Assembly (NCBI RefSeq): GCF_001886815.1
Contig: NZ_CP018099.1
Coordinates: forward strand, 62,001-126,000
Source: Caldithrix abyssi DSM 13497
GTDB lineage: Bacteria; Calditrichota; Calditrichia; Calditrichales; Calditrichaceae
Length of the DNA stretch: 64,000 nucleotides
Reading direction: 5' to 3'
Every line of letters begins with the position of its first letter. Position 1 is the first letter of the stretch. Positions 18,202 through 27,282 of the stretch are shown here, in pieces. The translations under genes were made by a program, and so were the position numbers. Under the pieces are notes generated by a model. That model saw only the letters and a list, made by a program, of their open reading frames with translations, ran no database searches and was not told the DNA's origin.

Positions 18202-20436
18202 TTATGTTGGTTCTTCATATTTGCAAGACGGGCAACGGACGATTAACCCTTTACTTTTAAGGTTCTTTTCTACCATATAACGATTGCCGCATGCAGGGCA
18301 TTCTCGATTAACCGGTTTATCCCAGGAAACAAAATCACAATTAGGATAATTGGAGCATCCGTAGAACACGCGCCCTTTTTTGCTACGTCTTTCAACGATT
18401 TTGCCGTCGCATCCTTCTTTGGGGCAGCTTACGCCCGTACTCAACGGCCGCGTGTTTTTACACTCTGGATAGTTGGAGCAGGCCATAAAAGCGCCGTACC
18501 TGCCGCGTTTGATCACCATGGGGCTGCCGCACTTTTCGCAAACTTCGTCAGTAGCTTGCGGTTCTTCGTTCTCAAGCGGTTTGGTGTTTTTGCATTCCGG
18601 ATAGCCCGTGCAGGCCAAAAAACGCCCGTTGCGCCCCCAGCGAATCACCATGGGGCGCCCGCATTTGTCGCAAACCTCTTCGGTCTTTTCGGTGAGTAGG
18701 GCCTTCAATTCACTCTTTTGATTTTTTACCTTTTCCAGATCGGATATCAGTGGCTGGTAAAATTCGTTCATCACCTTTTCATAAGAATCGCCGTTATGCG
18801 CAATCTGATCCAGTTTCTCTTCCATTTTGGCGGTAAAGCTGACATTGAAAAGGTCCGGAAAACTTTTTACCAGAATTTTATTGACCATTTCGCCTAACTC
18901 GGTGGCGTAAAGTTTTTGCTCTTTGCGCTCAACGTACTTGCGTTGTAAAATGGTGCTAATAATCTGTGCGTAGGTGCTCGGCCTGCCAATGCCCAGACGA
19001 TCCAGCTCTTTAACCAGCGTGCTTTCTGTGTAGCGGGCCGGCGGTTTGGTAAAGTTCTGTTCGGGGATTAACTCTTTAAGTTCACAGGAAACGCCCTGTT
19101 CCAGACCTGCCGGAATATCCTGCGCCGAAACTTTCCCGTTTTCTTCCATTACGTCTTCTTTGTAAATTTTCATGAAGCCAGGGAAGGTTAACACCTCGCC
19201 GGTCGCCTGAAACAGGTATTCGCCGGCCTGCACTTCAACCGTCGTTTTCTCAAATTCGGCCGGCTTCATCTGGCAGGCCACAAAACGTTTCCAGATCAGG
19301 TCGTAAAGGCGATATTGTTCCCTGCTCAATTTGTCTTTCAGCGCTTCCGGTGAAAAGTCCGGATTGATATAAGTGGGGCGAATGGCTTCGTGCGCATCCT
19401 GAGCTGATTTTTTAGATTTAAAATGCCGGGCTTTGTCCGGTAAAAATTCTGCGCCGACATGTTCCTGGATGAAATGACGCACATTCTCTATAGCCTGTTC
19501 GCTAATGCGCGTGGAGTCGGTACGCATGTAGGTGATTAAACCAACGCTGCCCTGGCCGGGGATTTCCACTCCCTCGTACAGCGACTGAGCAATGGCCATG
19601 ATGCGTTTGGTGCTCATGCGCAGCTGTCGGGCGGCCACCTGCTGCAGGGTGCTGGTAATAAAAGGCGGCGGCGGCTGGCGTTTTACCTTTTTTCGTTCGA
19701 CTAAAGAAATAACAAAAGGTAATTGCTTTAATCTTTCAAGATGCGTTTTGGCCTGTTCTTCGTTTTCAATTTTTATTTTTTTATTGTTGAATTTTATCAG
19801 CTTTGCTTTAAAAGGAGAGTTGTTCTGCGGTTGAACCAGGGCAAAGATGTTCCAGAACTCTTCGGGTTTAAATTTGCGGATTTCTTCTTCGCGTTCACAT
19901 ATCAAGCGCAGGGCAACGGATTGAACCCGGCCAGCGCTCAGCCCGCGGTAGATGACTTCCCATAAAAAGGGAGAGATTTTATAGCCCACAATCCGATCGA
20001 GGACGCGTCGGGCCTGCTGGGAGTAAACGCGATTCATGTCGATTTTGCGCGGATGCCTCATGGCCTGATCAACGGCCGCTTTGGTAATTTCGTTGAATTC
20101 CACGCGCAGCACATCGGATTCTGGCTTGTCCAGTATGGAAGAAATATGGTAGGCAATCGCTTCGCCTTCGCGATCGGGGTCGGTAGCCAGATAAATTTTA
20201 TCTGAATTTTTGGCCTTCTGTTTTAATTCTTTTATGATTTTTTCTTTGCCCCTGATCCGAACGTATTGGGGCTTAAAGCCTTCTTCAATGCTAACGCCCA
20301 GCTTGCTTTTTGGCAGGTCGATAATGTGCCCTATCGAGGCGGCTACTTCGTAATCGGGCCCGAGATATTTATTGATGGTCCTGGCTTTGGCAGGAGATTC
20401 CACAACGACTAATGATTTTTTATTGTTGGCAGCCAT
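18202..20436 (-). CDS. topA: DNA topoisomerase I
   Basis: 744 residues. TOPRIM domain motifs VVVESPAKA (about 10-18) and ATDPDREGEAIAYH (about 88-101) bind metal. The active-site region GLITYMRTDSTRIS places the catalytic Tyr near 304. The C-terminus has four zinc-finger-like modules, each with paired cysteines (CDKCGRPM, CEKCGSPM, CPKEGCDGK and CPACGNRY starts). It relaxes negative supercoils. The gene lies between smg and the Xer gene, an order often seen around topA. Confidence 0.96.
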   Translation of the reverse strand: MAANNKKSLVVVESPAKARTINKYLGPDYEVAASIGHIIDLPKSKLGVSIEEGFKPQYVRIRGKEKIIKELKQKAKNSDKIYLATDPDREGEAIAYHISSILDKPESDVLRVEFNEITKAAVDQAMRHPRKIDMNRVYSQQARRVLDRIVGYKISPFLWEVIYRGLSAGRVQSVALRLICEREEEIRKFKPEEFWNIFALVQPQNNSPFKAKLIKFNNKKIKIENEEQAKTHLERLKQLPFVISLVERKKVKRQPPPPFITSTLQQVAARQLRMSTKRIMAIAQSLYEGVEIPGQGSVGLITYMRTDSTRISEQAIENVRHFIQEHVGAEFLPDKARHFKSKKSAQDAHEAIRPTYINPDFSPEALKDKLSREQYRLYDLIWKRFVACQMKPAEFEKTTVEVQAGEYLFQATGEVLTFPGFMKIYKEDVMEENGKVSAQDIPAGLEQGVSCELKELIPEQNFTKPPARYTESTLVKELDRLGIGRPSTYAQIISTILQRKYVERKEQKLYATELGEMVNKILVKSFPDLFNVSFTAKMEEKLDQIAHNGDSYEKVMNEFYQPLISDLEKVKNQKSELKALLTEKTEEVCDKCGRPMVIRWGRNGRFLACTGYPECKNTKPLENEEPQATDEVCEKCGSPMVIKRGRYGAFMACSNYPECKNTRPLSTGVSCPKEGCDGKIVERRSKKGRVFYGCSNYPNCDFVSWDKPVNRECPACGNRYMVEKNLKSKGLIVRCPSCKYEEPT

Positions 20437-20500
20437 AAACGGTTAAGGCTTCTCCTTTCTTAATAAATAATAAATGATTGTAATCAAGAATGCAAATTAT

Positions 20501-20971
20501 TTAGTGAATGGTATTGGAGCCAAAAGGGTAAAAGAACCCCTCCCAGTTGGCATGCTTGCCCACATCGTTGCCAAAAACAACCATGGCGGCAATTCGCTTA
20601 ATGTCATCTACGCTCACGGTCGGAGAGGCGCCCATAATGGCTTCGTCCACCACTTCTTCAAACTCCGAATCATTCAGCAACCCCAACTGACGCATCTGTA
20701 ACAGATAGCCGTACGCTTCGGGAGTAAAGATTATTTTTTCCAGATCGTGTAAAACGCGGTTGGCCCGCGAAGAGTATTCAAATTCTTCTTCCTGAGTCGG
20801 TTTTTTGTCCGTTAAATGGTTAAATATCCAGTTCAACGCAAAATTGATTTCTACATTACTATAGCCGCTGGCCATCAACTTTCGCGAAAGCGAGTTGTAG
20901 TCGGCTTTTTCTTCCAGGTTATTAAACTCTTTAAGTAAGTACATGATAACTTCAATCAAACGTTCTTCCAT
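20501..20971 (-). CDS. smg: Smg family protein (DUF494)
   Basis: 156 residues. The N-terminus MEERLIEVIMYLLKEF and the later segment ANRVLHDLEKIIFTPEAYGY followed by a QLGLLNDSEFEEVVDEAI helix fit the Smg/DUF494 family, which is commonly encoded near topA and dprA. No biochemical function is established for Smg. It is acidic, soluble and mostly helical. The gap to topA is 64 bp and to recJ about 100 bp. Confidence 0.8.
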   Translation of the reverse strand: MEERLIEVIMYLLKEFNNLEEKADYNSLSRKLMASGYSNVEINFALNWIFNHLTDKKPTQEEEFEYSSRANRVLHDLEKIIFTPEAYGYLLQMRQLGLLNDSEFEEVVDEAIMGASPTVSVDDIKRIAAMVVFGNDVGKHANWEGFFYPFGSNTIH

Positions 20972-21072
20972 TTTCCCTGACCTTCTTCTTTGTAAGGCTT
21001 CTTTCTACGATTAAACTTCCTGCCAGTTCCTCTTAATTGTATGGCATTAAATTATTTTTATTGTGCGCTAAA

Positions 21073-22749
21073 TCATTTTACCGGACGAATATCTTCGACA
21101 ACCAGTTGCAGGCGATCTCTTCCCTGCCAGTTGTTAACGCTGAGTTTGAAGGCGATATCAACCGGTTGGCCGAATTGTAAGGCGTCTTTGTATTCGGCTG
21201 CATTCCACCAGACGCATTCGTAGGTCTGGTTTCCCTTTTCAACGAAAAGTTTTAGATGCTTGCCATTACCCATCAGATACATTTCTCTGATATTGACCTT
21301 TTCGAATACGAAAACCGGCTGTGGATTGCCTTCGCCGAAGGGCCCCAGTTCTTCCACCGTTTGCGCCATGTTTAGATGTACCTGGTCAATATCCACCACC
21401 GAATCGATGGTCAAAAGCGGAATCAAATCGTCATCTGTTAAAACCTGATTGGCATATTGAACAAAATCTTCACGGAAGGCATCGAATTTTTCCGGAGAGA
21501 TGGTCAAACCGGCGGCTTTGTGGTGCCCTCCGTAGTTTAAAAAGTAATGGTTAAATTTGGTTAAGGCGTTGGTAATATGGAAGGCCTCGATGCTGCGCGC
21601 CGAGCCAACCAGGTTGCCGTCTTCGTCGCTGGTAAAGGCGATGGCCGGCCGGCCGTAACGCTCTTTGAGTTTTCCGGAAATCAGGCCGATGAGGCCGGCG
21701 TGCCACTGGGGGTCGTGAACGATAATCACTTTTTCCAGCTTTTTTTTGTCCTCAGGCAGGGCGGAGATTACGTTGTCCAGATAATCCTGCTGCAAGTTTT
21801 GCCGTTTTTGATTGAGCTTGTTGAGATAAGAGGCCAGGTAAGATGCCCGCTCTTTGTCCTGAGCAATGAGCAGTTTTACGGATGTGTCGGCTTCTTCCAT
21901 CCGTCCGGAGGCGTTCAGGCGCGGCGCCAGAAAATAGCCGACGGAAATAGGCGTAATGTTTTTGCCGTTCAGGCCCGCCACTTTTTTTAGCTCAATTAGG
22001 CCGGGTTTTTTAGTACGCGAGAGCACTTTAAGGCCAAATTTCACCAGCGCATGGTTTTCGTCGCGCAGGGGCATCACATCGGCGATGGTGCCAATGGTAA
22101 TCAGATCCAGTTGGTCCAACAAAAATTGCTTAAAATCGGCTTCCGGCAGCAGTTTTTGCGCCAGCGCCCAGATGACCTTGTAAGCGACAACGGCGCCGCA
22201 AATGGATTTAAAAGGATAATCCGAGTCTTTTCGATTGGGATTGATAACGGCAACGGCATCTGGCATTTTGCCTTCTGGCAGGTGGTGATCGGTTACCACA
22301 ACGTCGATACCTTTCTGTCGGGCGTAGTCGATCGCCTCTGCGGAAGAAATTCCGTTATCCACGGTAATCACCAGCCGGGCGCCCATTTGAGCGATGCGGT
22401 CAACCGTGCTAATGCGCAACCCGTACCCGTCTTTCTGGCGATGGGGCAAAAGATAATCGACGGGATAATTGATTTTGCGGAAAAAATACAACATCAGCGC
22501 GGTGGAAGTAATGCCGTCCACATCGTAGTCGCCAAAAACCACAATCTTTTCCTTGCGCTCAATGGCCTGCAAAATGCGTTTTACCCCTTTTTCCATATCA
22601 GGTAAAAGATAAGGATCGTGCATTCTTTCCGAGAGCCGGAAAGAGGCCAGATGCGTGGTCGGTAATTTTCTGTTTTCTAAAATAACTTCTACAATGGAAC
22701 GCGATGGGTCTGTATTTAATATTTTCCATGTATTTTTCGGTAGCTGCAA
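21073..22749 (-). CDS. recJ: Single-stranded-DNA exonuclease RecJ
   Basis: The preferred start is a TTG at 22749 with AAGGAG 7 nt upstream; this gives 558 residues. A longer frame to 22857 lacks family similarity at its N-terminus. DHH-family motifs are clear: VVFGDYDVDGITSTA (about 72-86), VITVDNGIS, VVVTDHHLPEG (about 150-160) and NYGGHHKAAG, with the APRLNASGRME segment between. RecJ degrades single strands 5' to 3' in recombination and mismatch repair. It follows the helicase-exonuclease gene in the same direction. Confidence 0.93.
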   Translation of the reverse strand: MQLPKNTWKILNTDPSRSIVEVILENRKLPTTHLASFRLSERMHDPYLLPDMEKGVKRILQAIERKEKIVVFGDYDVDGITSTALMLYFFRKINYPVDYLLPHRQKDGYGLRISTVDRIAQMGARLVITVDNGISSAEAIDYARQKGIDVVVTDHHLPEGKMPDAVAVINPNRKDSDYPFKSICGAVVAYKVIWALAQKLLPEADFKQFLLDQLDLITIGTIADVMPLRDENHALVKFGLKVLSRTKKPGLIELKKVAGLNGKNITPISVGYFLAPRLNASGRMEEADTSVKLLIAQDKERASYLASYLNKLNQKRQNLQQDYLDNVISALPEDKKKLEKVIIVHDPQWHAGLIGLISGKLKERYGRPAIAFTSDEDGNLVGSARSIEAFHITNALTKFNHYFLNYGGHHKAAGLTISPEKFDAFREDFVQYANQVLTDDDLIPLLTIDSVVDIDQVHLNMAQTVEELGPFGEGNPQPVFVFEKVNIREMYLMGNGKHLKLFVEKGNQTYECVWWNAAEYKDALQFGQPVDIAFKLSVNNWQGRDRLQLVVEDIRPVK

Positions 22750-22921
22750 TGTTTTCTCCTTATCTGTTCCGTTTCGGCGCCGCCGTGCATTAAATTTTTT
22801 TAAGCAAGTGCGTGTATTGTTTTGATTTAATACAGCGGACTTCCCTGATCTTCCCACTCTCTTCTCTGTAATTTTTGTGATAATTCAGTTTACGCAATAA
22901 TACAAAAGGAAGCAAAACGCA

Positions 22922-25903
22922 TCAAATGAAAGTTTTAATATCCACCAGGGGACGAATATTTTCCAGAAAGGGCGAGGATTTGTGTCTTCGCCCGAATCGA
23001 TTGCGCACCAGGGTAAAGATCACCTCGCTTTTGCCGCGCGTAATCCCCACGTAAAGCAGGCGTTTTTGTTCGTCTAATTTTTTATGCATGGGGCGGTCGT
23101 CTTCTTCATCGTCGCGGTAAACGTAACTGCTGGGAATGTTATGGTCTTCCATGCCGCAGATGATTACTTTTTCAAACTCCAGGCCTTTTGCGGCGTAAAG
23201 CGTAAGCAGCGAAACGGCGTTAATGGCTTCCAGGTTGTCCTGCGTATTCATCAGTGAGATAAAGGCTAAAAATTCGCTGATGGCCTGATCGACAGGCATT
23301 TTTGAATATTCCTTGCTCATCTGCATGATGCGGTCAAAAAATTCCTGGTTAGAGTCGTAATCTTTTAGGCGCAGGTTGTGTAGCTGTGTGATTTTATGCA
23401 GGTCGTTTAATAACTGTTCATCGTCTTTTGCAAAAGTAGCAGCGTACACGCGGCGTATTTTGGAAAAAGGCGAAAGCAGTTTATTCAGCCCCACCTGAAA
23501 AAGCGCCCTGTCTTCGCGGGCGTTTAAAGTGTTTTCCAGAAAGTTGCCCAGGGCAACATATTCCGCAAACTCCTCGCCGGCGGTAAAAATTTCACGTTTG
23601 CGCGCTTCTTTCAAAAGAATGCGAAAGATCAGGTTTAAAACTTTGACGTCGTCCAGGGCGCGGTGCCTGGTGCCCGTATCCAGTTTGTAGCGGTAAGCCA
23701 GGGCGTCAATCGAATTTTTTTCGTTGGGAAAGAGATTCCTGGCCATAATGAGCGAGTCGTAGCGTACGTTGCGCGGCTTTTTTAAATTGAGTTCCCGTAT
23801 GTAGCGATCCAGGATGATAAAGTCGAAGGCGTAGCCATTGTGCGCAATAAGCAGGTCTTCGCCGATGAACTGTAGAAAGTCGGGCAAAACTTTGTCGATC
23901 GTTGGCGCGTTTTGCACGTCTTTGTCCGAGATGTGGTGCACCTGCTGCGCTTCAGGATCGATTTCCATTTGCGGATTTACCAGGGTTTCAAAGGTCTCCA
24001 CAATTTCGCCTTCCCGCACTTTAACGGCGGCAATTTCCACAATACCGGCCCGGTGAGGATTGTTTCCTGTCGTCTCCAGGTCGAATACCACGTAATGGTC
24101 AAAAATCTTTTCGTCAATGGTTTGCAATTGAAATTGCAGCCATCGAAACAGAACGGTTAAGCTGCCCTGCCGCGCGCTTCCCTTGATCTGATACAACGGC
24201 AGGTCAAAATCGGAAACGGGTTCGTTTTTAAAAGGTTCCAGCAGCAGAACCAGATCGGGCTTGGATACGTGTACTACTTTTTCATCGTCAAGGGCATGGA
24301 CGGAAATCCCAAGCGCTTTTTCCAGCATCTGGCAACCCAGGTAGCAAATTTCTGGTCTGGAATGGTAGAGCCAGATTTTGCGCCGGTCGCTGAAAAGGTA
24401 CTTTTCCTTTTTTAAAGAAACCATTTCCAATAAGCGGTACGATTCCTTTAAATAAGATGTTTGTAAAGATTGAATATTGTTAATGATTTCGCGCGTCAAC
24501 TGATCAAACTTAAAAAAACTTTTGAGGTTAATTAAGTTGGCCAGGTTCCCGATAAAGGTTTGCAGCTTATTGCGCACGGTTTTACTGTTGTATTGGTGAA
24601 TGGCAAATTCGTTCAGCGCTTTTTTTAAGGAAATCTGCTTTTGTTTTGCCCATTGTTGAATTTTTTTGAAAAGATGTTCACCCAGCTCAAGCAACATTAA
24701 CTGTTCCAGTATCAGCGTATCGGATGGATCGCGAATGAGCCTGAGGTAAAGTAAAAAGCGCTTCATGATCGGATGATCGGCAAGGTTTCGTCCGCTGGCC
24801 ATCTGAAAGGGAATGCGTTCTTTCAAAAAGAAAGAGGCCAGTTTTTCGCCCATTCTGTGTTGGGGATAAAGCACGGCAATTTCGTTAAAGTCAATCTCTT
24901 CTTCCTGGTACCAGTGCTTTATTTTTTTAATGATGTAATCAACTTCCTGAAACTCGGTGTCAAAGAAGACGGCGGATAAACGAGCGTCCAGCTCCTGCAC
25001 GCTTTGAATTTTTTTTTCAGGTTCGATGCGATCGGTATCTTTTAAAATGATCTGAGCCGCTTCGATGATAGGTTGCGCCGACCGGTAGTTCTTTTCCAGA
25101 AAATGGATTTCATCGATGCGAAAGTCCTGAATGAACTGGCGGATGTTTTCCGGATTGGCGCCGCGCCAGGAGTAAATGGATTGATCGTCATCCGCCACCA
25201 CAAAAATATTGCGGTGTTTTTCGGCCAGCATCTTTAGTATCCGGTATTGAATTTTATCCGTGTCCTGAAATTCGTCAACCAATATGGCCTGATATAAAAA
25301 GCGGTATTGTTCCAGCACATCTTGGTGGTTTTCGAACAATTCCAGAGTCAAAAGCAGGATCTGGTCGTAGTCGATCAGATGGTGGCGCTGCAAATGGCGC
25401 TGGTATTCCTGAAAAACAGACGATGAAAATGGGGGCAAAGCCTTGTCTTTTAAGCGGTGGTTAGAAATAGCCAGTTGAACGGCACGCGCTTTTTGGTGCA
25501 CGTCTCTTATGGCTCGACGATTCAGGATATCCCGAATCAATGTTTGTTGGTACTCGTCGTCGCACACCGAAAAGAAGGGATGCAGCTTGACCAGCTCATG
25601 GTTTTTACGTAAAACCGTTAGGCAAAACGAATGGAATGTGCCACAGAAAATACGCCCGGCGCGTTCTTTTAAGGTTTGCTCCAGGCGACTTTTGAGTTCA
25701 TCTGCCGCTTTGTTGCTAAAGGTTAGCGCCAGAATTTGTTCGGGAGGTAATTTGTATTCTTCAACCAGGTAAATGATTCGGGCAATAATGGTTCGTGTTT
25801 TTCCAGTGCCCGGGCCGGCAATTAATAAAAGTGGCTGGCGCGGGCTGGTAACGGCTGCGTGCTGTTCTTGATTGAGGTGATCTAAATATTTTTTGATATC
25901 CAT
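22922..25903 (-). CDS. UvrD/Rep-type helicase with an inserted DEDDh (DnaQ-like) exonuclease domain
   Basis: 993 residues. Helicase motifs open the protein: Walker A GPGTGKTRTI (about 29-38), DEFQDTD (about 211), ADDDQSIYSWRGA and EKNYRSAQPI. Instead of a plain 2B region, residues about 604-765 form a complete 3'-5' exonuclease: FDLETTG (ExoI), HNGYAFDFIILDRYI (ExoII) and HRALDDVKVL (ExoIII). The helicase then resumes with TLYAAKGLEFEKVIICGM (motif V) and LLYVGITRG (motif VI). All catalytic residues of both activities appear present, so one polypeptide should unwind and degrade DNA. It starts 4 bp after holC and precedes recJ. Its cellular role is not known to me. Confidence 0.92.
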   Translation of the reverse strand: MDIKKYLDHLNQEQHAAVTSPRQPLLLIAGPGTGKTRTIIARIIYLVEEYKLPPEQILALTFSNKAADELKSRLEQTLKERAGRIFCGTFHSFCLTVLRKNHELVKLHPFFSVCDDEYQQTLIRDILNRRAIRDVHQKARAVQLAISNHRLKDKALPPFSSSVFQEYQRHLQRHHLIDYDQILLLTLELFENHQDVLEQYRFLYQAILVDEFQDTDKIQYRILKMLAEKHRNIFVVADDDQSIYSWRGANPENIRQFIQDFRIDEIHFLEKNYRSAQPIIEAAQIILKDTDRIEPEKKIQSVQELDARLSAVFFDTEFQEVDYIIKKIKHWYQEEEIDFNEIAVLYPQHRMGEKLASFFLKERIPFQMASGRNLADHPIMKRFLLYLRLIRDPSDTLILEQLMLLELGEHLFKKIQQWAKQKQISLKKALNEFAIHQYNSKTVRNKLQTFIGNLANLINLKSFFKFDQLTREIINNIQSLQTSYLKESYRLLEMVSLKKEKYLFSDRRKIWLYHSRPEICYLGCQMLEKALGISVHALDDEKVVHVSKPDLVLLLEPFKNEPVSDFDLPLYQIKGSARQGSLTVLFRWLQFQLQTIDEKIFDHYVVFDLETTGNNPHRAGIVEIAAVKVREGEIVETFETLVNPQMEIDPEAQQVHHISDKDVQNAPTIDKVLPDFLQFIGEDLLIAHNGYAFDFIILDRYIRELNLKKPRNVRYDSLIMARNLFPNEKNSIDALAYRYKLDTGTRHRALDDVKVLNLIFRILLKEARKREIFTAGEEFAEYVALGNFLENTLNAREDRALFQVGLNKLLSPFSKIRRVYAATFAKDDEQLLNDLHKITQLHNLRLKDYDSNQEFFDRIMQMSKEYSKMPVDQAISEFLAFISLMNTQDNLEAINAVSLLTLYAAKGLEFEKVIICGMEDHNIPSSYVYRDDEEDDRPMHKKLDEQKRLLYVGITRGKSEVIFTLVRNRFGRRHKSSPFLENIRPLVDIKTFI

Positions 25904-25907
25904 CTGT

Positions 25908-26366
25908 TTAAGAAGCTTTAATTAGTTTTAAAAAGCTGCCCAGTTTTTCAAAAGAAAGGTCGAAACGGCCGGAGTCCCTGAAAACTTTGTAGCGCTGCCG
26001 GCTATCCTTTAAACGATTCTGATCATAAAGCTCGGCAAAATCAATAATAATTTCATAGGAGCCGATCTGATCTACCGGGAGCGGATCATGTAAAATCAAA
26101 ACATCAGCCGTTAAGCGGACTGGCCTGTCAATCAAAAGAATGGGCTCTAAAAGATCAGGGTTTTCCTGGTCGCTTTCCTGAAAAATTGCGTGGGGCAAAA
26201 AACTGTCAGGCTTGCGCACCCACAACAGCCGGTCGAGCGCGACCAAGTTGTTTTTTTGAGCGAAAATATGAATGGACTTGTTCAGTGCAAATAAGGATTC
26301 TGTTATGTCCGTAACATATTGTTCCTTACGGGCAACCGGCAATTCTATGAAAATGATTTTTTGCAT
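25908..26366 (-). CDS. holC: DNA polymerase III chi subunit-like protein
   Basis: 152 residues. The segment LDRLLWVRKPDSFLPHAI and the C-terminal SRQRYKVFRDSGRFDLSF match the E. coli HolC layout (LDEALWARPAESFVPH and RERYKAYRVAG). ADVLILHDP lies between, where the family has its central strands. Chi links the clamp loader to SSB and, in E. coli, also binds the YoaA helicase. It starts 1 bp after the outer-membrane gene and ends 4 bp before the helicase-exonuclease, so co-expression with that helicase is very likely. Assignment rests on motif similarity by eye. Confidence 0.82.
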   Translation of the reverse strand: MQKIIFIELPVARKEQYVTDITESLFALNKSIHIFAQKNNLVALDRLLWVRKPDSFLPHAIFQESDQENPDLLEPILLIDRPVRLTADVLILHDPLPVDQIGSYEIIIDFAELYDQNRLKDSRQRYKVFRDSGRFDLSFEKLGSFLKLIKAS

Positions 26367-26367
26367 T

Positions 26368-26976
26368 TTAAAACATTTTCCCTATTTCTAAGCGAATGTC
26401 AAAGGTTGAATGATTGGTTTTTTGAGCGAAACTTTCAGAAAATTTAATAAATCGATATTGCAACCGCAGCCCTAAAAAGTATTGACTTTCAAGGGCAATA
26501 TCTACCCCGGTGCCCACATAAGCGCTGAGCCCGGGCCGGTATTCGTCTTTTCGATTTGGGTCCTCTGGAAAATTAATGCCGTACACCGGACCGCCGCCAA
26601 CAACAATAAACGGTCGTAGCGTGTCGTCAATTTCACGGGCAAACAGGCGCTTTTTTATGCTTAGAATAAGGTCCATCATATAGGCGTTGTTTTCTTTGTT
26701 GATGGTGATGGGATAGCCGGTCCAGGGATCGATATAGTCGATCTGGTTTTTATCGCGCAGCAAAAATACATCGAATTCGGCGCCGATGTGATAATAGCCT
26801 TTAAGGGGTAAGGCGTAAAAAGCGCCAAAGCCCGATCCGGACTCCACCACGCTGAAAGCGGCGCCGCCCTGTTTAAAAATTTGAGGCTCCGGATCTTTTA
26901 ACAGGTACTTTTCATATTGAGCAAATAGCTGCACGGGTAAAATGACTATTATTAAAAGCCAAAATACTTTTCTCAA
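26368..26976 (-). CDS. Predicted outer-membrane beta-barrel protein, unknown function
   Basis: 202 residues. A signal peptide (residues 1-19, ending LFAQ) precedes alternating hydrophobic strands with aromatic ends, for example FGAFYALPLKGYYHIGAEFD and FLGLRLQYRFIKFSES, and the chain ends in Phe. That pattern suits a small barrel of about eight strands. I recognise no family. It is the first gene of a tight set with holC and the helicase, an unexpected grouping; the upstream region holds a candidate FNR/CRP-type site. Confidence 0.7.
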   Translation of the reverse strand: MRKVFWLLIIVILPVQLFAQYEKYLLKDPEPQIFKQGGAAFSVVESGSGFGAFYALPLKGYYHIGAEFDVFLLRDKNQIDYIDPWTGYPITINKENNAYMMDLILSIKKRLFAREIDDTLRPFIVVGGGPVYGINFPEDPNRKDEYRPGLSAYVGTGVDIALESQYFLGLRLQYRFIKFSESFAQKTNHSTFDIRLEIGKMF

Positions 26977-27092
26977 TGCATTACCTCCGCTTCGTGTTCT
27001 TATTTTTAATCCTTGATCTTAGAACGAGTTCCAGTTTGTTAGCATTTTTTTAACTGTTGCTGATCATTTTATCAGTTGGTTGTCTCGCATAT

Positions 27093-27143
27093 TTCAAGTA
27101 TATGCCTTTGATATTTAATGATTCAAGTATATAACATTGATAT
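27093..27143. repeat. Direct repeat, two 22 bp copies 29 bp apart
   Basis: TTCAAGTATAT-N4-TTGATAT occurs at 27093-27114 and again at 27122-27143, differing only in the four middle bases. A spacing near three helical turns places both on one DNA face, which suggests a protein-binding array upstream of the gene at 26976. Confidence 0.55.
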
Positions 27144-27150
27144 ATATCAA
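27137..27150. promoter_or_regulatory. Candidate FNR/CRP-family operator
   Basis: TTGATATATATCAA is a perfect 14 bp palindrome and an exact fit to TTGAT-N4-ATCAA, the site bound by FNR-type regulators. It lies about 167 bp upstream of the ATG at 26976. A chance match in AT-rich DNA cannot be excluded. Confidence 0.4.
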
Positions 27151-27229
27151 AACTTTTCCTTAATATTTATTTTAATAAATCTGATTGCGAACATTTTTCC
27201 GACCTTTTCTTAACAATTCCTTAGAAACA

Positions 27230-27262
27230 AAAAAACCCTTTTCGAAGGGAAAAGGGTTTTTG
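27230..27262. terminator. Bidirectional-looking terminator hairpin
   Basis: AAAACCCTTTTC pairs with GAAAAGGGTTTT around a short GAAGG loop, with A and T runs on both sides. It lies just after the stop of the minus-strand gene ending at 27283 and should terminate it. Confidence 0.8.
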
Positions 27263-27282
27263 GGTTTTTTTTAAAAAACTCA

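Larger units (their letters stand above)
26977..27282. other. AT-rich intergenic region with regulatory-looking repeats
   Basis: This gap of 306 bp carries no gene. It contains a direct repeat (27093-27143), a 14 bp palindrome (27137-27150) and, at its right end, the terminator of the neighbouring gene. It is the probable promoter region of the minus-strand gene starting at 26976. Confidence 0.5.
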
